Positions 1 to 6,279 of a DNA stretch of 64,000 bases are shown in pieces. The DNA is taken from positions 1 to 64,000 of the forward strand of contig NZ_CAJXYQ010000009.1 of assembly GCF_913063105.1 (NCBI RefSeq), read 5' to 3'. Source of the stretch: an uncultured Draconibacterium sp. GTDB taxonomy: Bacteria > Bacteroidota > Bacteroidia > Bacteroidales > Prolixibacteraceae. The position numbers and the translations under genes were made by a program. How positions within the stretch are numbered: the stretch's first letter is position 1; every line of letters begins with the position of its first letter. The notes beneath the pieces are model-generated. The model was not told the origin of the DNA. It made no database searches and worked only from the letters and a program-made list of their open reading frames with translations.

Positions 1-332
1 ATTCTTTTTTCCTGTCTGTCATAAGTTGCAATATTAAATGTTTTAAACTTATAGACAGAGTTTATTTTACAGTCTCCTATAATTTGAAAAAACTCCTAAA
101 ATTTGAGCAAAAACAAAGAAAATCGATGGCAATGGTTGCCATTTTGTTTTTACCATCGAATAACCACAAAACAGACCTCAAAAGAAGCCTTTTCCCGGCA
201 CCAATTTTCCTGAACTAAAATGGATCGCCTATAAAAATGATGGCCTTAAAATGCTTTTTTGCACCTCGTTAATCAATAAAATTCTCTAAAAAAGGAGTTG
301 TGCATCAGCTACCTGTGTTACCAAACGTTTTT
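1..332. other. AT-rich non-coding stretch at window edge
   Basis: No open frame with plausible coding character is seen on either strand. The last ~35 bases look like the right half of an attC-like site (separate entry). The rest could be the degraded body of that site or the end of a cassette outside the window. Confidence 0.4.
288..322 (-). repeat. right half of a degenerate attC-like site
   Basis: The stretch ends in GTTACC followed by AAACG. It pairs with GGTAAC preceded by the complementary CGTTTG-like bases at 949-959, on the other side of the 200-aa gene, as expected if both boxes belong to one cassette. No matching left stem arm is found in bases 1-288, so the site is incomplete or decayed. 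Confidence 0.4.
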
Positions 333-935
333 TCATTTTATCCAAAAATCTTCCAGTGGAAATTCAAAAATTTTGTACTTACCATCATATTTCTCAATTA
401 TTGAGATATTATAACTCCAAGCACTATCAAAAGCATTCTCAGATTGTAAACTGAAAATCTCAGATGTATCTTTTTTCTCTATTAATTTAATTAATGGGTC
501 AAAGTCTTGGAGTATAGAAAACTCAGTATTGGAAAGATATTTTGGAGTGACTTTTAATACTGATAATGTATCATTTTTAACTTTAAAATTTTTCAGTTCA
601 AACTTTCTTTCATATCTGAACTCGTTTCCATTTTTATCCCAAATTCTACCATTTGAAAATCCAGTCTCTAAGTCATATCCACTTATTATGAATAAACTGT
701 CAATTACCGTAAAGTCAGTTTTATATTTCTTTTTTATTATTGAAAGAACTTTCTCCAACTCCGAGATTCCAGAATTAATTGTCTCTTTTGCCTCGGAGTC
801 AAGGGATTTTGGATTTTCTTTTTTTATTCTTTCAACCCGATATTTTCGGATGGTATCAAAGATTTCCTGTCCATTAGTACATTGAGCACCAATTGTCAAA
901 ATAATGGTAAGTAATATTAAAATCTTCGTTTTCAT
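333..935 (-). CDS. hypothetical secreted protein, cassette gene A
   Basis: A 200-residue protein of unknown function. Residues 1-22 are a signal peptide (Lys-containing start, Leu/Ile-rich core, cleavage likely after CTNG), so it is exported to the periplasm or outer surface. The Cys at residue 19 is not in a standard lipobox, so a lipoprotein is less likely. The mature part is Lys/Glu/Asp-rich with predicted alternating helix and strand, and no motif I recognise. It sits alone between two attC-like boxes (GTTACC at 317 and GGTAAC at 954) and has the array orientation, which is typical of integron cassette cargo. No paralogue lies in the window. Confidence 0.7.
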   Translation of the reverse strand: MKTKILILLTIILTIGAQCTNGQEIFDTIRKYRVERIKKENPKSLDSEAKETINSGISELEKVLSIIKKKYKTDFTVIDSLFIISGYDLETGFSNGRIWDKNGNEFRYERKFELKNFKVKNDTLSVLKVTPKYLSNTEFSILQDFDPLIKLIEKKDTSEIFSLQSENAFDSAWSYNISIIEKYDGKYKIFEFPLEDFWIK

Positions 936-953
936 TCTTCTTTCAAAATGTTT

Positions 954-1129
954 GGTAACGTTAATAATATGAGCAGTAGTGGACTTTTAAGCGGTTTCGT
1001 GTCAAGTTGCTAAGTAGCCAAAGCTGCACCTTAGCTAAATAGTCAAATCGACAGATTTGGCGGGGCTGATTAGAACTACTACCGCCCAAATAATCACAGA
1101 AACCGCTATTGCTTATATTTATTGTTAGC
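954..1129 (-). repeat. attC-like recombination site 1
   Basis: An imperfect palindrome of 176 bp. The left end is GGTAAC and the right end GTTAGC. The left stem arm (969-985, AATATGAGCAGTAGTGG) matches the reverse complement of the right arm (AATATAAGCAATAGCGG) at 14 of 17 positions. Two of the three differences are G/A, five bases apart. A second pairing inside (AGCGGTTTC against GAAACCGCT) extends the hairpin. It lies just outside the 3' end box of cassette B and the 5' end box of cassette A. Confidence 0.7.
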
Positions 1130-1141
1130 ATTTCGTATTTT

Positions 1142-1588
1142 TTATTCCTCCAGCTTCATATGTAAAGTTGGATAAGGTTTTCCTGATGAATCTAATTCTG
1201 AACGTTCAAATGTTCTAAATCCAAATCTCTCATAAAATCCAACTGCCTGTTTATTGTCTTCATTCACGTCAACTTTTGTAACTTTTTGTTCTTTGATTGA
1301 ATATTCTAAAAGTACTTTCCCGATACCATTTCCTCTTACAGCAGGATGTATGAATAACATTTCAAGATTACCATCAGCAACTCCACTAAAACCTATTATT
1401 TCTTCTTTTTCGTTTCTGACGCATCTTAAGTCAACTGCATCAAGGTATGTGTTTAAAATCAAAGGTTTGAAATATAAAATATCCTCTTCTTTCAAAAAAT
1501 CATGAGTTGCTCTAACGGAAGCTTCCCAAACATCTACAACTTCCTGATATTCTTCTTTCTTTATTTTGTCAATTTTTATTTTCGTCAT
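1142..1588 (-). CDS. GNAT family N-acetyltransferase
   Basis: A 148-residue single-domain GNAT protein that would transfer an acetyl group from acetyl-CoA to an amine; the substrate cannot be read from sequence. The acetyl-CoA pyrophosphate loop is visible as RGNGIG at about residue 85, preceded by the strand LEMLFIHP. The C-terminal signature VNEDNKQAVGFYERFGF (about 109-125) is typical of the YjaB/ElaA-like subgroup. Length is normal for the family. It is the only gene of cassette B, flanked by GTTAGCATT at 1124 and its inverse at 1699-1707. GNAT enzymes are among the commonest integron cassette products (established knowledge). Confidence 0.88.
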   Translation of the reverse strand: MTKIKIDKIKKEEYQEVVDVWEASVRATHDFLKEEDILYFKPLILNTYLDAVDLRCVRNEKEEIIGFSGVADGNLEMLFIHPAVRGNGIGKVLLEYSIKEQKVTKVDVNEDNKQAVGFYERFGFRTFERSELDSSGKPYPTLHMKLEE

Positions 1589-1701
1589 TATTTCTTCTCT
1601 TTATTTTCAACTTATTATTGGTACAATATGCTTTCTCAAACACATGTCGTTTCCGTCTGTAATTATTTATCTATGCTTACTTAATTCTACTTAATATGAA
1701 T

Positions 1702-1892
1702 GCTAACGGTTGGTGCAAGTGGAGTGCGGAGCTTTGAAACGGCAACTTGTCATGTTTGCACGGAGCCAAGCCGGCGTAGCACTAAATTTTGTTTTTTATT
1801 ACCAATCCGTCAACGACGGATTGGCGGTGGTTGAACAGGGCGAAAACGCAGGAATACCCAGCCAGTCCGCATTACATTTGCACTTTGTTACC
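1702..1892 (-). repeat. attC-like recombination site 2
   Basis: A 191-bp imperfect palindrome with the clearest architecture of the series. Left box GCTAAC, spacer GGTTG, stem GTGCAAGTGGAGTGCGGA; the reverse complement of the right side reads GGTAAC, spacer AAA, stem GTGCAAATGTAATGCGGA. On the minus strand (array direction) it opens TAACAAA, like Vibrio VCR sites, and ends at GTTAGC of the next cassette. The loop of about 130 bp holds a secondary hairpin (AATCCGTCaacGACGGATT). An open frame that runs through it is not a gene. Confidence 0.75.
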
Positions 1893-2032
1893 GCCTGGTT
1901 TTTATTCTTTTCCAATATCTGTGTATTAAATATTTGATTTTTATATTTCGTGACTTTTCAAATCTTTTCTTGACTAAATTCTTCGCTGTATTTTCGATAG
2001 TAAATTTTGCAACTCACCCAAATTTGTTCTAC

Positions 2033-2137
2033 TCAGATTTTAAAATTTGTTTTTTCTATTAATTCTTTTTTTATGGACTCCAAATAATTATCCATTTCTA
2101 AGGTTTTGAAAATTCCGCCTCGAATTTCAATTACGTT
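2033..2137 (-). pseudogene. out-of-frame C-terminal extension of cassette gene C
   Basis: Directly after the stop of the 156-aa gene, the +2 frame stays open for 34 codons (begins NVIEIRGGIFKTLEMDNY, ends EKTNFKI, stop at 2033-2035). It has no start codon at its beginning but a protein-like composition. One extra A in the AAAA run at 2136-2139 would join it seamlessly to the upstream gene (IKWDK-NVIEIRGG). I read this as a frameshifted 3' end, from real decay or a homopolymer sequencing error. Confidence 0.5.
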
Positions 2138-2601
2138 TTATCCCATTTAATTTTTGTTTCAATTAGATTTAGCAAGATTTTTTGTCCAACAATTTGTATG
2201 CTATTTTCTCTATAATCTATAATTAATTTTCCTCCATGCAGATTAGTAACTTTTTTTAGTTTTGATTTCTTTTCAAATGTTGAAGAATTATTATCTCTAT
2301 TAATTTCTTGGTAGCCTTTCTCAACCAGAATACTTTCAACTTTTTCTGATAAATTTTCAAAATTGGTACTGTTTTTAATCGTCATTATTCCTTTTCTGTC
2401 AACAAGAGGTTGAATTAAACCTTGAGTTAATGGAACAAAAACAAGTATTATCCAATTTCTACTAAATACTTCTTCAAAAGGAGTTTTTAATAAAATGGTA
2501 AATATTAAATATGCTAATCCATTTAACAGAGCGAAAGAAATCAATGTAATTTTAAACATTACAGGAATTGATGCTTTATAATATTTTATTTCAATTGTCA
2601 T
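2131..2601 (-). CDS. hypothetical two-TM membrane protein, cassette gene C (probably frameshifted)
   Basis: 156 residues, function unknown. Two hydrophobic segments lie near the N-terminus (about residues 14-37 and 48-65, split by a short loop with LLKTPFEEVFSRNW). A soluble C-terminal half follows, with helix (ENLSEKVESILVEKGYQEI) and strands, possibly cytoplasmic. The frame ends IKWDKT-stop, but the protein-like sequence continues in another frame for 34 codons, so the intact product was probably about 189 residues. It is the sole gene of cassette C, flanked by GTTACCGCC (1887) and its inverse (2627-2635). No family recognised. Confidence 0.65.
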   Translation of the reverse strand: MTIEIKYYKASIPVMFKITLISFALLNGLAYLIFTILLKTPFEEVFSRNWIILVFVPLTQGLIQPLVDRKGIMTIKNSTNFENLSEKVESILVEKGYQEINRDNNSSTFEKKSKLKKVTNLHGGKLIIDYRENSIQIVGQKILLNLIETKIKWDKT

Positions 2602-2629
2602 CTTTCATTTTTTTTCATTCAAACTTGGC

Positions 2630-2660
2630 GGTAACGGTTACCTGTATGTTTTTGTGGCGT
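2630..2660 (-). repeat. left half of split attC-like site 3
   Basis: GGTAAC, spacer GGTTAC, then stem CTGTATGTTTTTGTGGCG. The complementary arm is not nearby but 1.6 kb away at 4270-4293, whose reverse complement reads GCCAAC, AAA, CTGTATATTTTATGGC. The spacer lengths (6 and 3) and the G/A difference at stem position 7 are the same as in the intact sites, so the two halves belong together. Confidence 0.6.
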
Positions 2661-2874
2661 CGAGCACCCATCCTCGGTGCCACGAAGAACTGTCGTTTCC
2701 GGTTTTATTTTTTAGGGAGGATTTTAATCATCTTTTAGGAAATTGCTTAATATGCATTAATCGATAGTTCTAATATAAAGAAAATATTGAACAATAAGAA
2801 TAGCTTGAATATGTATTATTCAGGCTATTGTTCATATTACAAGACTTAGAAATTCCTAAAGTATATTGCAAAAA

Positions 2875-2901
2875 AAATGCTCTGCATTTTGCAGAGCATT
2901 T
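2875..2901 (-). terminator. rho-independent terminator
   Basis: A perfect 11-bp stem AAATGCTCTGC / GCAGAGCATTT with loop ATTTT. On the minus strand it is followed by a run of T. It lies 149 bp past the stop of the 357-aa gene and is the obvious end of its transcript. Confidence 0.8.
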
Positions 2902-2942
2902 ATATCTACCAAAGATAAACTTTGATTTTAAATCTTTAATTC

Positions 2943-3002
2943 TTAGTCGTGTACAATTTTCATAGCATCTCTTTTTTTCATTACTTCTTCTACAAAATAG
3001 AA
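2943..3002 (-). pseudogene. possible 3' remnant of a minus-strand gene
   Basis: Nineteen open codons (FYFVEEVMKKRDAMKIVHD) end 42 bases before the terminator at 2875-2901. The composition is protein-like, but there is no room for a start beyond an internal ATG giving 12 residues. It could be the tail of a deleted gene or chance. Confidence 0.2.
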
Positions 3003-3049
3003 CTATTTAAGTGATAAATGCAAATGTTTTATATATTTTTTGCAAATAT

Positions 3050-4123
3050 TTAATCTTTAAGACCAATAATAGCACTTAATCCAAAACCTGGTTCAACCCA
3101 ACCGGCACAAATAACATCTACTTTATTATTAGGAGTTTCGTTAATCTTGATAGAAGCATTTGCCGAGAATGAATCTATTTTCTTTACGATTATGCCTTGG
3201 TCACATCTAATTCTCATTGTTAACGTATTTATTGGAGATAAGTTTTTGTAAATTAAATTATGCCAATGGTCATTTCCATATTCTATTGCAGACCTTTCGA
3301 TAATAAAGCTATCCAATTTATTAAATTCTTCAGGAACTTCACATATCCCCATTTTATTTACAGAACTATCTTCACTTATATTTTTATTACAACGGGGGTC
3401 ATCCTTATTAAGTATTTTGTATTCTCCTTCAATAACTTCTCCATCTGCAGAGTAAAACTTAACTTGTTCAAAAGAATCATCTTCATTTTCAAGACCAGTT
3501 TGGAATGGCTCATGCTTACCATGAAATTTATAGGTTCTATATCTAACTTTAGATCGACAAGTGACTACTTTCTTTTCTTCATCAAAAAAACAGAAAATAT
3601 CTATGTTTAAATCGCTTCGAAAAGGGCGTTTGAACATTTTCAAACCTTTTTCAATAAAGTTCTCAAAATATTTTTCAGTTGGTTTATAAATATTTGCCAT
3701 TTCAATAGAAGGTCTGAATACTTCTTTTGCTAATTTCTTCTTTTCACTTTCAGCTAATCTTTCTACATATTCAGACGATGACATTTTGTTAATTATTTTT
3801 TCATTTATGAACTCAAGAAAATTTTGAGTACCAATCACAATTGAAAAAACACCTGAAATAATTATTGCAGTACCCGATGTAATAAATAACTGGACAAGTA
3901 AATTAAAGAAGGTTGTACATTTTATAAAGTTTAGAACAAGAGTATCTTCTTCTATTGGTTGAATATCAATTATTAGCCCAATAATAACTAATAAGATTCC
4001 AATAATGAACATGAATACAACTGAAAATTGTTGAACAAGTGAAAGATTTTTTTTCTTTTTTTTATTTTCTATTTTTTCCTCTTTAACTTCTTCTTTTTTA
4101 TTTCCTTTTTTAAGTCCAAACAT
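3050..4123 (-). CDS. hypothetical membrane-anchored protein with two N-terminal TM helices
   Basis: 357 residues, family not recognised. Residues 1-27 are an extremely Lys/Glu-rich cytoplasmic tail. TM helices lie at about 33-54 (VVFMFIIGILLVIIGLII) and 75-97. A charged helical linker (100-150, EKIINKMSSSEYVERLAES) leads to a soluble, strand-rich C-terminal domain (about 165-357) containing CFFDEEKKVVTCRSK. Both termini should be cytoplasmic. It is the only gene in a 1.6 kb insert that splits attC-like site 3, and has its own strong terminator. Base composition is as AT-rich as its neighbours. Two-TM sensor/effector proteins of this shape occur in defence islands, but no catalytic motif supports that here. 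Confidence 0.7.
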   Translation of the reverse strand: MFGLKKGNKKEEVKEEKIENKKKKKNLSLVQQFSVVFMFIIGILLVIIGLIIDIQPIEEDTLVLNFIKCTTFFNLLVQLFITSGTAIIISGVFSIVIGTQNFLEFINEKIINKMSSSEYVERLAESEKKKLAKEVFRPSIEMANIYKPTEKYFENFIEKGLKMFKRPFRSDLNIDIFCFFDEEKKVVTCRSKVRYRTYKFHGKHEPFQTGLENEDDSFEQVKFYSADGEVIEGEYKILNKDDPRCNKNISEDSSVNKMGICEVPEEFNKLDSFIIERSAIEYGNDHWHNLIYKNLSPINTLTMRIRCDQGIIVKKIDSFSANASIKINETPNNKVDVICAGWVEPGFGLSAIIGLKD

Positions 4124-4257
4124 GATTAGTTTATTTTGTTGATAAGGTAAAAATAATAAAATTTATTGTTTGTTTATTTCGCCAAAATTTCAATCGGTTT
4201 TGCAAAAACCGAAGCGCGTCGGCAAAAAAATAGAACCTACCACTACCTTGTCATTGA
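4124..4257. other. upstream region of the 357-aa gene inside the insert
   Basis: AT-rich leader of the minus-strand gene, followed by GGTTTTGCAAAAACC (a 6-bp arm hairpin at about 4194-4210) and GC-richer bases that resemble the loop of an attC body. No gene seen. Confidence 0.3.
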
Positions 4258-4293
4258 AATACCCAATAGCCATAAAATATACAGTTTGTTGGC
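4258..4293 (-). repeat. right half of split attC-like site 3
   Basis: Reverse complement reads GCCAAC, spacer AAA, CTGTATATTTTATGGC. It pairs with the left half at 2630-2647 and not with any sequence in the 130 bases just before it. It is followed by GGTTTTTATTCTT, the same flank seen right of sites 2 and 5. Confidence 0.6.
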
Positions 4294-4381
4294 AACTGGT
4301 TTTTATTCTTTAAAGCGCAATAGTGAAAGTTTCTTATTAATTTATATTTCACGATTTGCGCTTTTTAAACTTGTTGCCAAC
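4288..4381. other. geneless attC-bounded cassette
   Basis: Bounded by GTTGGCAAC (4288-4296) and its inverse GTTGCCAAC (4373-4381), so by its boxes it is a separate cassette, but it is only ~90 bp. In place of a gene it holds a long hairpin: AAAGCGCAA and GTGAAA on the left pair with TTTCAC and TTGCGCTTT on the right, around an AT-rich loop. Confidence 0.5.
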
Positions 4382-4504
4382 GGTCTCGGCTATGCGTAGT
4401 GCGGGATTTTAAGGCACTTTCCTTTCCGTTTAGCAATTAGTTTATTTAATGTAAATACTTTCATATCAGCACTATTGCCCACATTACGTATAGCCATTGT
4501 TAGC
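4376..4504 (-). repeat. attC-like recombination site 4
   Basis: A 129-bp imperfect palindrome. Left: GCCAAC, GGTCTC, GGCTATGCGTAGTGCGGG. Reverse complement of right: GCTAAC, AAT, GGCTATACGTAATGTGGG. It differs at G/A positions 7 and 12 and at one C/T. The right GTTAGC box overlaps the stop codon of the SRPBCC gene. Confidence 0.75.
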
Positions 4505-4919
4505 GGCTGGCTTTCTTTATTTCTTTAGTTATTTTATCCATCTTTTCATTCCAATACTCTTTCATTTCGGCTCTCTGATTGAAATCGGTAAGTTTTTCTT
4601 GGTGAAAACTGATTAGCGTTCTGTTTTTACCCTTTCCGATTACCCGAACTTGTACGGTGGACATATTTTCCCATTCTTTCTTTTTCCAATTCATTCGAAT
4701 GTGCGAATTTGGCTTAAAGACACGTACAAGTCCGTTAATTCCATCTTTGGTTCGGTATTCTTTTTTTAATTCAAGAGATTTTACAAGTTCGCCAAGCCAA
4801 ATTTTCAGACCAGCATCCGAAAACATAAAGTCCCAAGCTTTTGGTTCTGAAATGGGAAATGTTTTTTGAAGACCAAATTGAAATCCCACATCTTTTGTTT
4901 TGCCTACTGGTTTTGCCAT
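4500..4919 (-). CDS. SRPBCC/AHSA1-like domain protein
   Basis: 139 residues forming one START/Bet v1-type (SRPBCC, AHSA1 subgroup) hydrophobic-pocket domain: N-terminal strand with helix AWDFMFSDAGLKIWLG, central strands (GLVRVFKPNSHIRMNWKKK), TVQVRVIGKGKNRTLISFHQEKL, and C-terminal helix MKEYWNEKMDKITKEIKKA. The family binds lipophilic ligands or acts as a stress co-chaperone domain; the ligand here is unknown. First gene, in array sense, of nothing: it lies 10 bp downstream of the RidA-like gene, and both share cassette F. Its stop codon lies inside the R-box of attC-like site 4, so the last codons are contributed by the cassette boundary. Confidence 0.8.
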   Translation of the reverse strand: MAKPVGKTKDVGFQFGLQKTFPISEPKAWDFMFSDAGLKIWLGELVKSLELKKEYRTKDGINGLVRVFKPNSHIRMNWKKKEWENMSTVQVRVIGKGKNRTLISFHQEKLTDFNQRAEMKEYWNEKMDKITKEIKKASR

Positions 4920-4929
4920 TCTGTATCAT

Positions 4930-5340
4930 TTACTGTTCGGGTAAGAAAGCAATTGCATCTATTTCTATTAAAAAATCAGGATTTACAAGTCCTGCGACAA
5001 AAAGTACAGTGACTATCGGTTGATTTGAGTTTTGTCCTAAATATTTTTGAGAAACTTTAAATCCCATTCGAGCATCTTGACCCTGCACGATATTAATGTT
5101 GAGTTTGACAAGATTGTCAAAAGTAGCTCCGCAAGCCTTTAATGCTATTTCCAAATTTTTCATTACTTGTTCAGTCTGTGTAGCGATATCGTTTTTACCA
5201 ACAATTTCGTGATTTTGGTCAACTGAGTTTTGTCCACCAATATAAATTGTCTTTCCGTTTCCCTGGGTCATAACGATTTGAGAAAAGGCTGGGCTTTTAA
5301 AAAGTCCATCTGGATTTATATGTTGATTTCTACTTTCCAT
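4930..5340 (-). CDS. RidA/YjgF-family protein lacking the catalytic Arg
   Basis: 136 residues of the RidA (YjgF/YER057c/UK114) fold, a trimeric family whose archetype hydrolyses reactive enamine/imine intermediates from PLP enzymes. Family marks: IYIGGQNSVDQ (about 30-40), TQTEQVMKNLEIALKACGA (54-72), VKLNINIV, and the C-terminal IEIDAIAFL. At the position of the essential Arg (usually ARS in the PARSxVxV segment) this protein reads QPIVTVLFV, so imine deaminase activity is unlikely; it belongs to one of the Arg-less subfamilies. It is co-transcribed with the SRPBCC gene in cassette F. Confidence 0.85.
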   Translation of the reverse strand: MESRNQHINPDGLFKSPAFSQIVMTQGNGKTIYIGGQNSVDQNHEIVGKNDIATQTEQVMKNLEIALKACGATFDNLVKLNINIVQGQDARMGFKVSQKYLGQNSNQPIVTVLFVAGLVNPDFLIEIDAIAFLPEQ

Positions 5341-5372
5341 AATTTTATCGCAGTTGTTTTTTTCAGCTTGCT

Positions 5373-5492
5373 GCTAACGGTTAATTGAATGTATAGTTAG
5401 ACAATGGATTATTAAAATAAAAGTTAAACCAAATCGAATTTTAGCAGACCGTTCATTTGTTTAAGGTCTAATTATATATTCAAGTTGTTATC
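5373..5492 (-). repeat. attC-like recombination site 5
   Basis: A 120-bp imperfect palindrome. Left: GCTAAC, GGTTAA, TTGAATGTATAGTTAGAC. Reverse complement of right: GATAAC, AAC, TTGAATATATAATTAGAC. The 18-bp arms differ only at positions 7 and 12, both G/A. Confidence 0.78.
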
Positions 5493-5595
5493 ATTCGGTT
5501 TTTATTCTTCACCATTATGAGAAAATTTATAAAGAATATTAAGTACCTTTTTAAAAATGACTTGGAGAGTAAATTTGACTCATGTGATAACAATT

Positions 5596-5820
5596 CTATT
5601 TCGTTGTCAAGTTTGAATTCTTCCAAAGCGAGATTTCGTCTATACGGTGCCCCTTTGATAGGTCGCGAACAATGATTTTTCTTTGACGTTGTATTTCGTC
5701 GTTAAACAACTCTATATCTTCTTTGTCTATGCTGAAATTTATCAATGCATTTATTCTTGCTTCAATAGATAAAAGCATTTCAAGTATTAGGCTTAGATTC
5801 TCGGTTTCTTTTTCGTTCAT
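5596..5820 (-). CDS. hypothetical small helical protein
   Basis: 74 residues, no family recognised. Residues 5-33 form an amphipathic Leu/Ile-rich helix (LSLILEMLLSIEARINALI). A charged stretch with QRQRKIIVRDL follows, so a small dimeric coiled-coil protein is possible. Start ATG at 5820. It lies in the array direction just inside cassette G (GTTATCATTC at 5487) and is divergent from the tiny plus-strand ORFs that begin 19 bases upstream. Confidence 0.55.
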   Translation of the reverse strand: MNEKETENLSLILEMLLSIEARINALINFSIDKEDIELFNDEIQRQRKIIVRDLSKGHRIDEISLWKNSNLTTK

Positions 5821-5823
5821 AAT

Positions 5824-5862
5824 TTTAAATTTTAGTCTATGGAATCTAATCGTAAAGAATCA
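5824..5862 (+). repeat. 39-bp direct repeat, copy 1
   Basis: It matches 6006-6044 with one mismatch. It contains an AT-rich leader (TTTAAATTTTAG), the start codon, and the first eight codons (MESNRKES) of a tiny ORF. Confidence 0.85.
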
Positions 5863-5955
5863 GATAGATTTGATGGTGATTTTGGTGTGTTTTTATTTAT
5901 AAGGGTTTTGTTTTTGATATCATTGTGTTCTACATTGTTTTTTTTGCTAACATAG
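5839..5955 (+). CDS. tiny single-TM ORF 1
   Basis: 38 codons: a charged start MESNRKESDRFDGD followed by one hydrophobic segment of ~22 residues (VFLFIRVLFLISLC...). It begins in the repeated 39-bp block. Plus strand, against the array direction. It could be a membrane micropeptide (small toxin-like or regulatory) or the reading of a non-coding repeat; the shared leader and the N-terminus conserved in copy 2 favour translation. Confidence 0.35.
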   Translation: MESNRKESDRFDGDFGVFLFIRVLFLISLCSTLFFLLT

Positions 5956-6005
5956 TACGAAATACAAAATCCAAGTATTGGTAATATAATAGCAGTTATA
6001 ATACA

Positions 6006-6044
6006 TTTAAATTTTAGTTTATGGAATCTAATCGTAAAGAATCA
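6006..6044 (+). repeat. 39-bp direct repeat, copy 2
   Basis: Second copy of the block at 5824-5862; it again supplies leader, start codon and MESNRKES. Confidence 0.85.
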
Positions 6045-6143
6045 ATATCAGATAAAGAATCATTTACTGGCACAGAGCTTTTTATAATGTGGTTAATTGC
6101 ATTTTCTTCTGGTGCATTATCTATGTGGCTTGTTGTTGGATGA
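6021..6143 (+). CDS. tiny single-TM ORF 2
   Basis: 40 codons: the same N-terminus MESNRKES as ORF 1, then ISDKESFTGTE, then a hydrophobic segment (LFIMWLIAFSSGALSMWLVV) up to the stop. The downstream halves of ORFs 1 and 2 differ in sequence but keep the same topology: charged N-terminus, one TM at the C-terminus. Confidence 0.38.
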   Translation: MESNRKESISDKESFTGTELFIMWLIAFSSGALSMWLVVG

Positions 6144-6180
6144 CTATTGAACAATTATTGCTAATAAAGGGATTACTACT

Positions 6181-6264
6181 ATGCTGATAATTTGGATTAT
6201 AGGATTTTTTGCAAGCTTATATATGATATTGCTTGGAGCAGGTGTTTTTGACATTGACGAATAA
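6181..6264 (+). CDS. tiny single-TM ORF 3
   Basis: 27 codons, almost all hydrophobic (MLIIWIIGFFASLYMILLGA), ending in an acidic tail VFDIDE. It is third in a head-to-tail series of four, 37 bp after ORF 2. Confidence 0.3.
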   Translation: MLIIWIIGFFASLYMILLGAGVFDIDE

Positions 6265-6279
6265 TAAATAAATTTAATT

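Larger units (their letters stand above)
2661..3049. other. non-coding part of the insert downstream of the 357-aa gene
   Basis: It holds a GTGGC/GCCAC hairpin (about 2653-2685), an interrupted hairpin at 2789-2833 with GAACAATA/TATTGTTC arms, the terminator at 2875-2901, and a 19-codon open remnant on the minus strand (2943-3002, ends MKIVHD). No convincing gene. Confidence 0.4.

Noticed and set aside
1710-1937. 75-codon plus-strand frame
   Set aside because: It lies across attC-like site 2; the open frame follows from the palindrome and its GC-rich loop, with no leader or protein-like composition.
4166-4399. 77-codon plus-strand frame
   Set aside because: It runs through the right half of site 3, the geneless cassette and the start of site 4, so it is palindrome sequence and not a gene.
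954-5492. The intergenic palindromes as IS ends, CRISPR repeats or MITEs
   Set aside because: No constant primary sequence, spacing or target duplication; only the structure and the boxes are conserved, which fits attC better.
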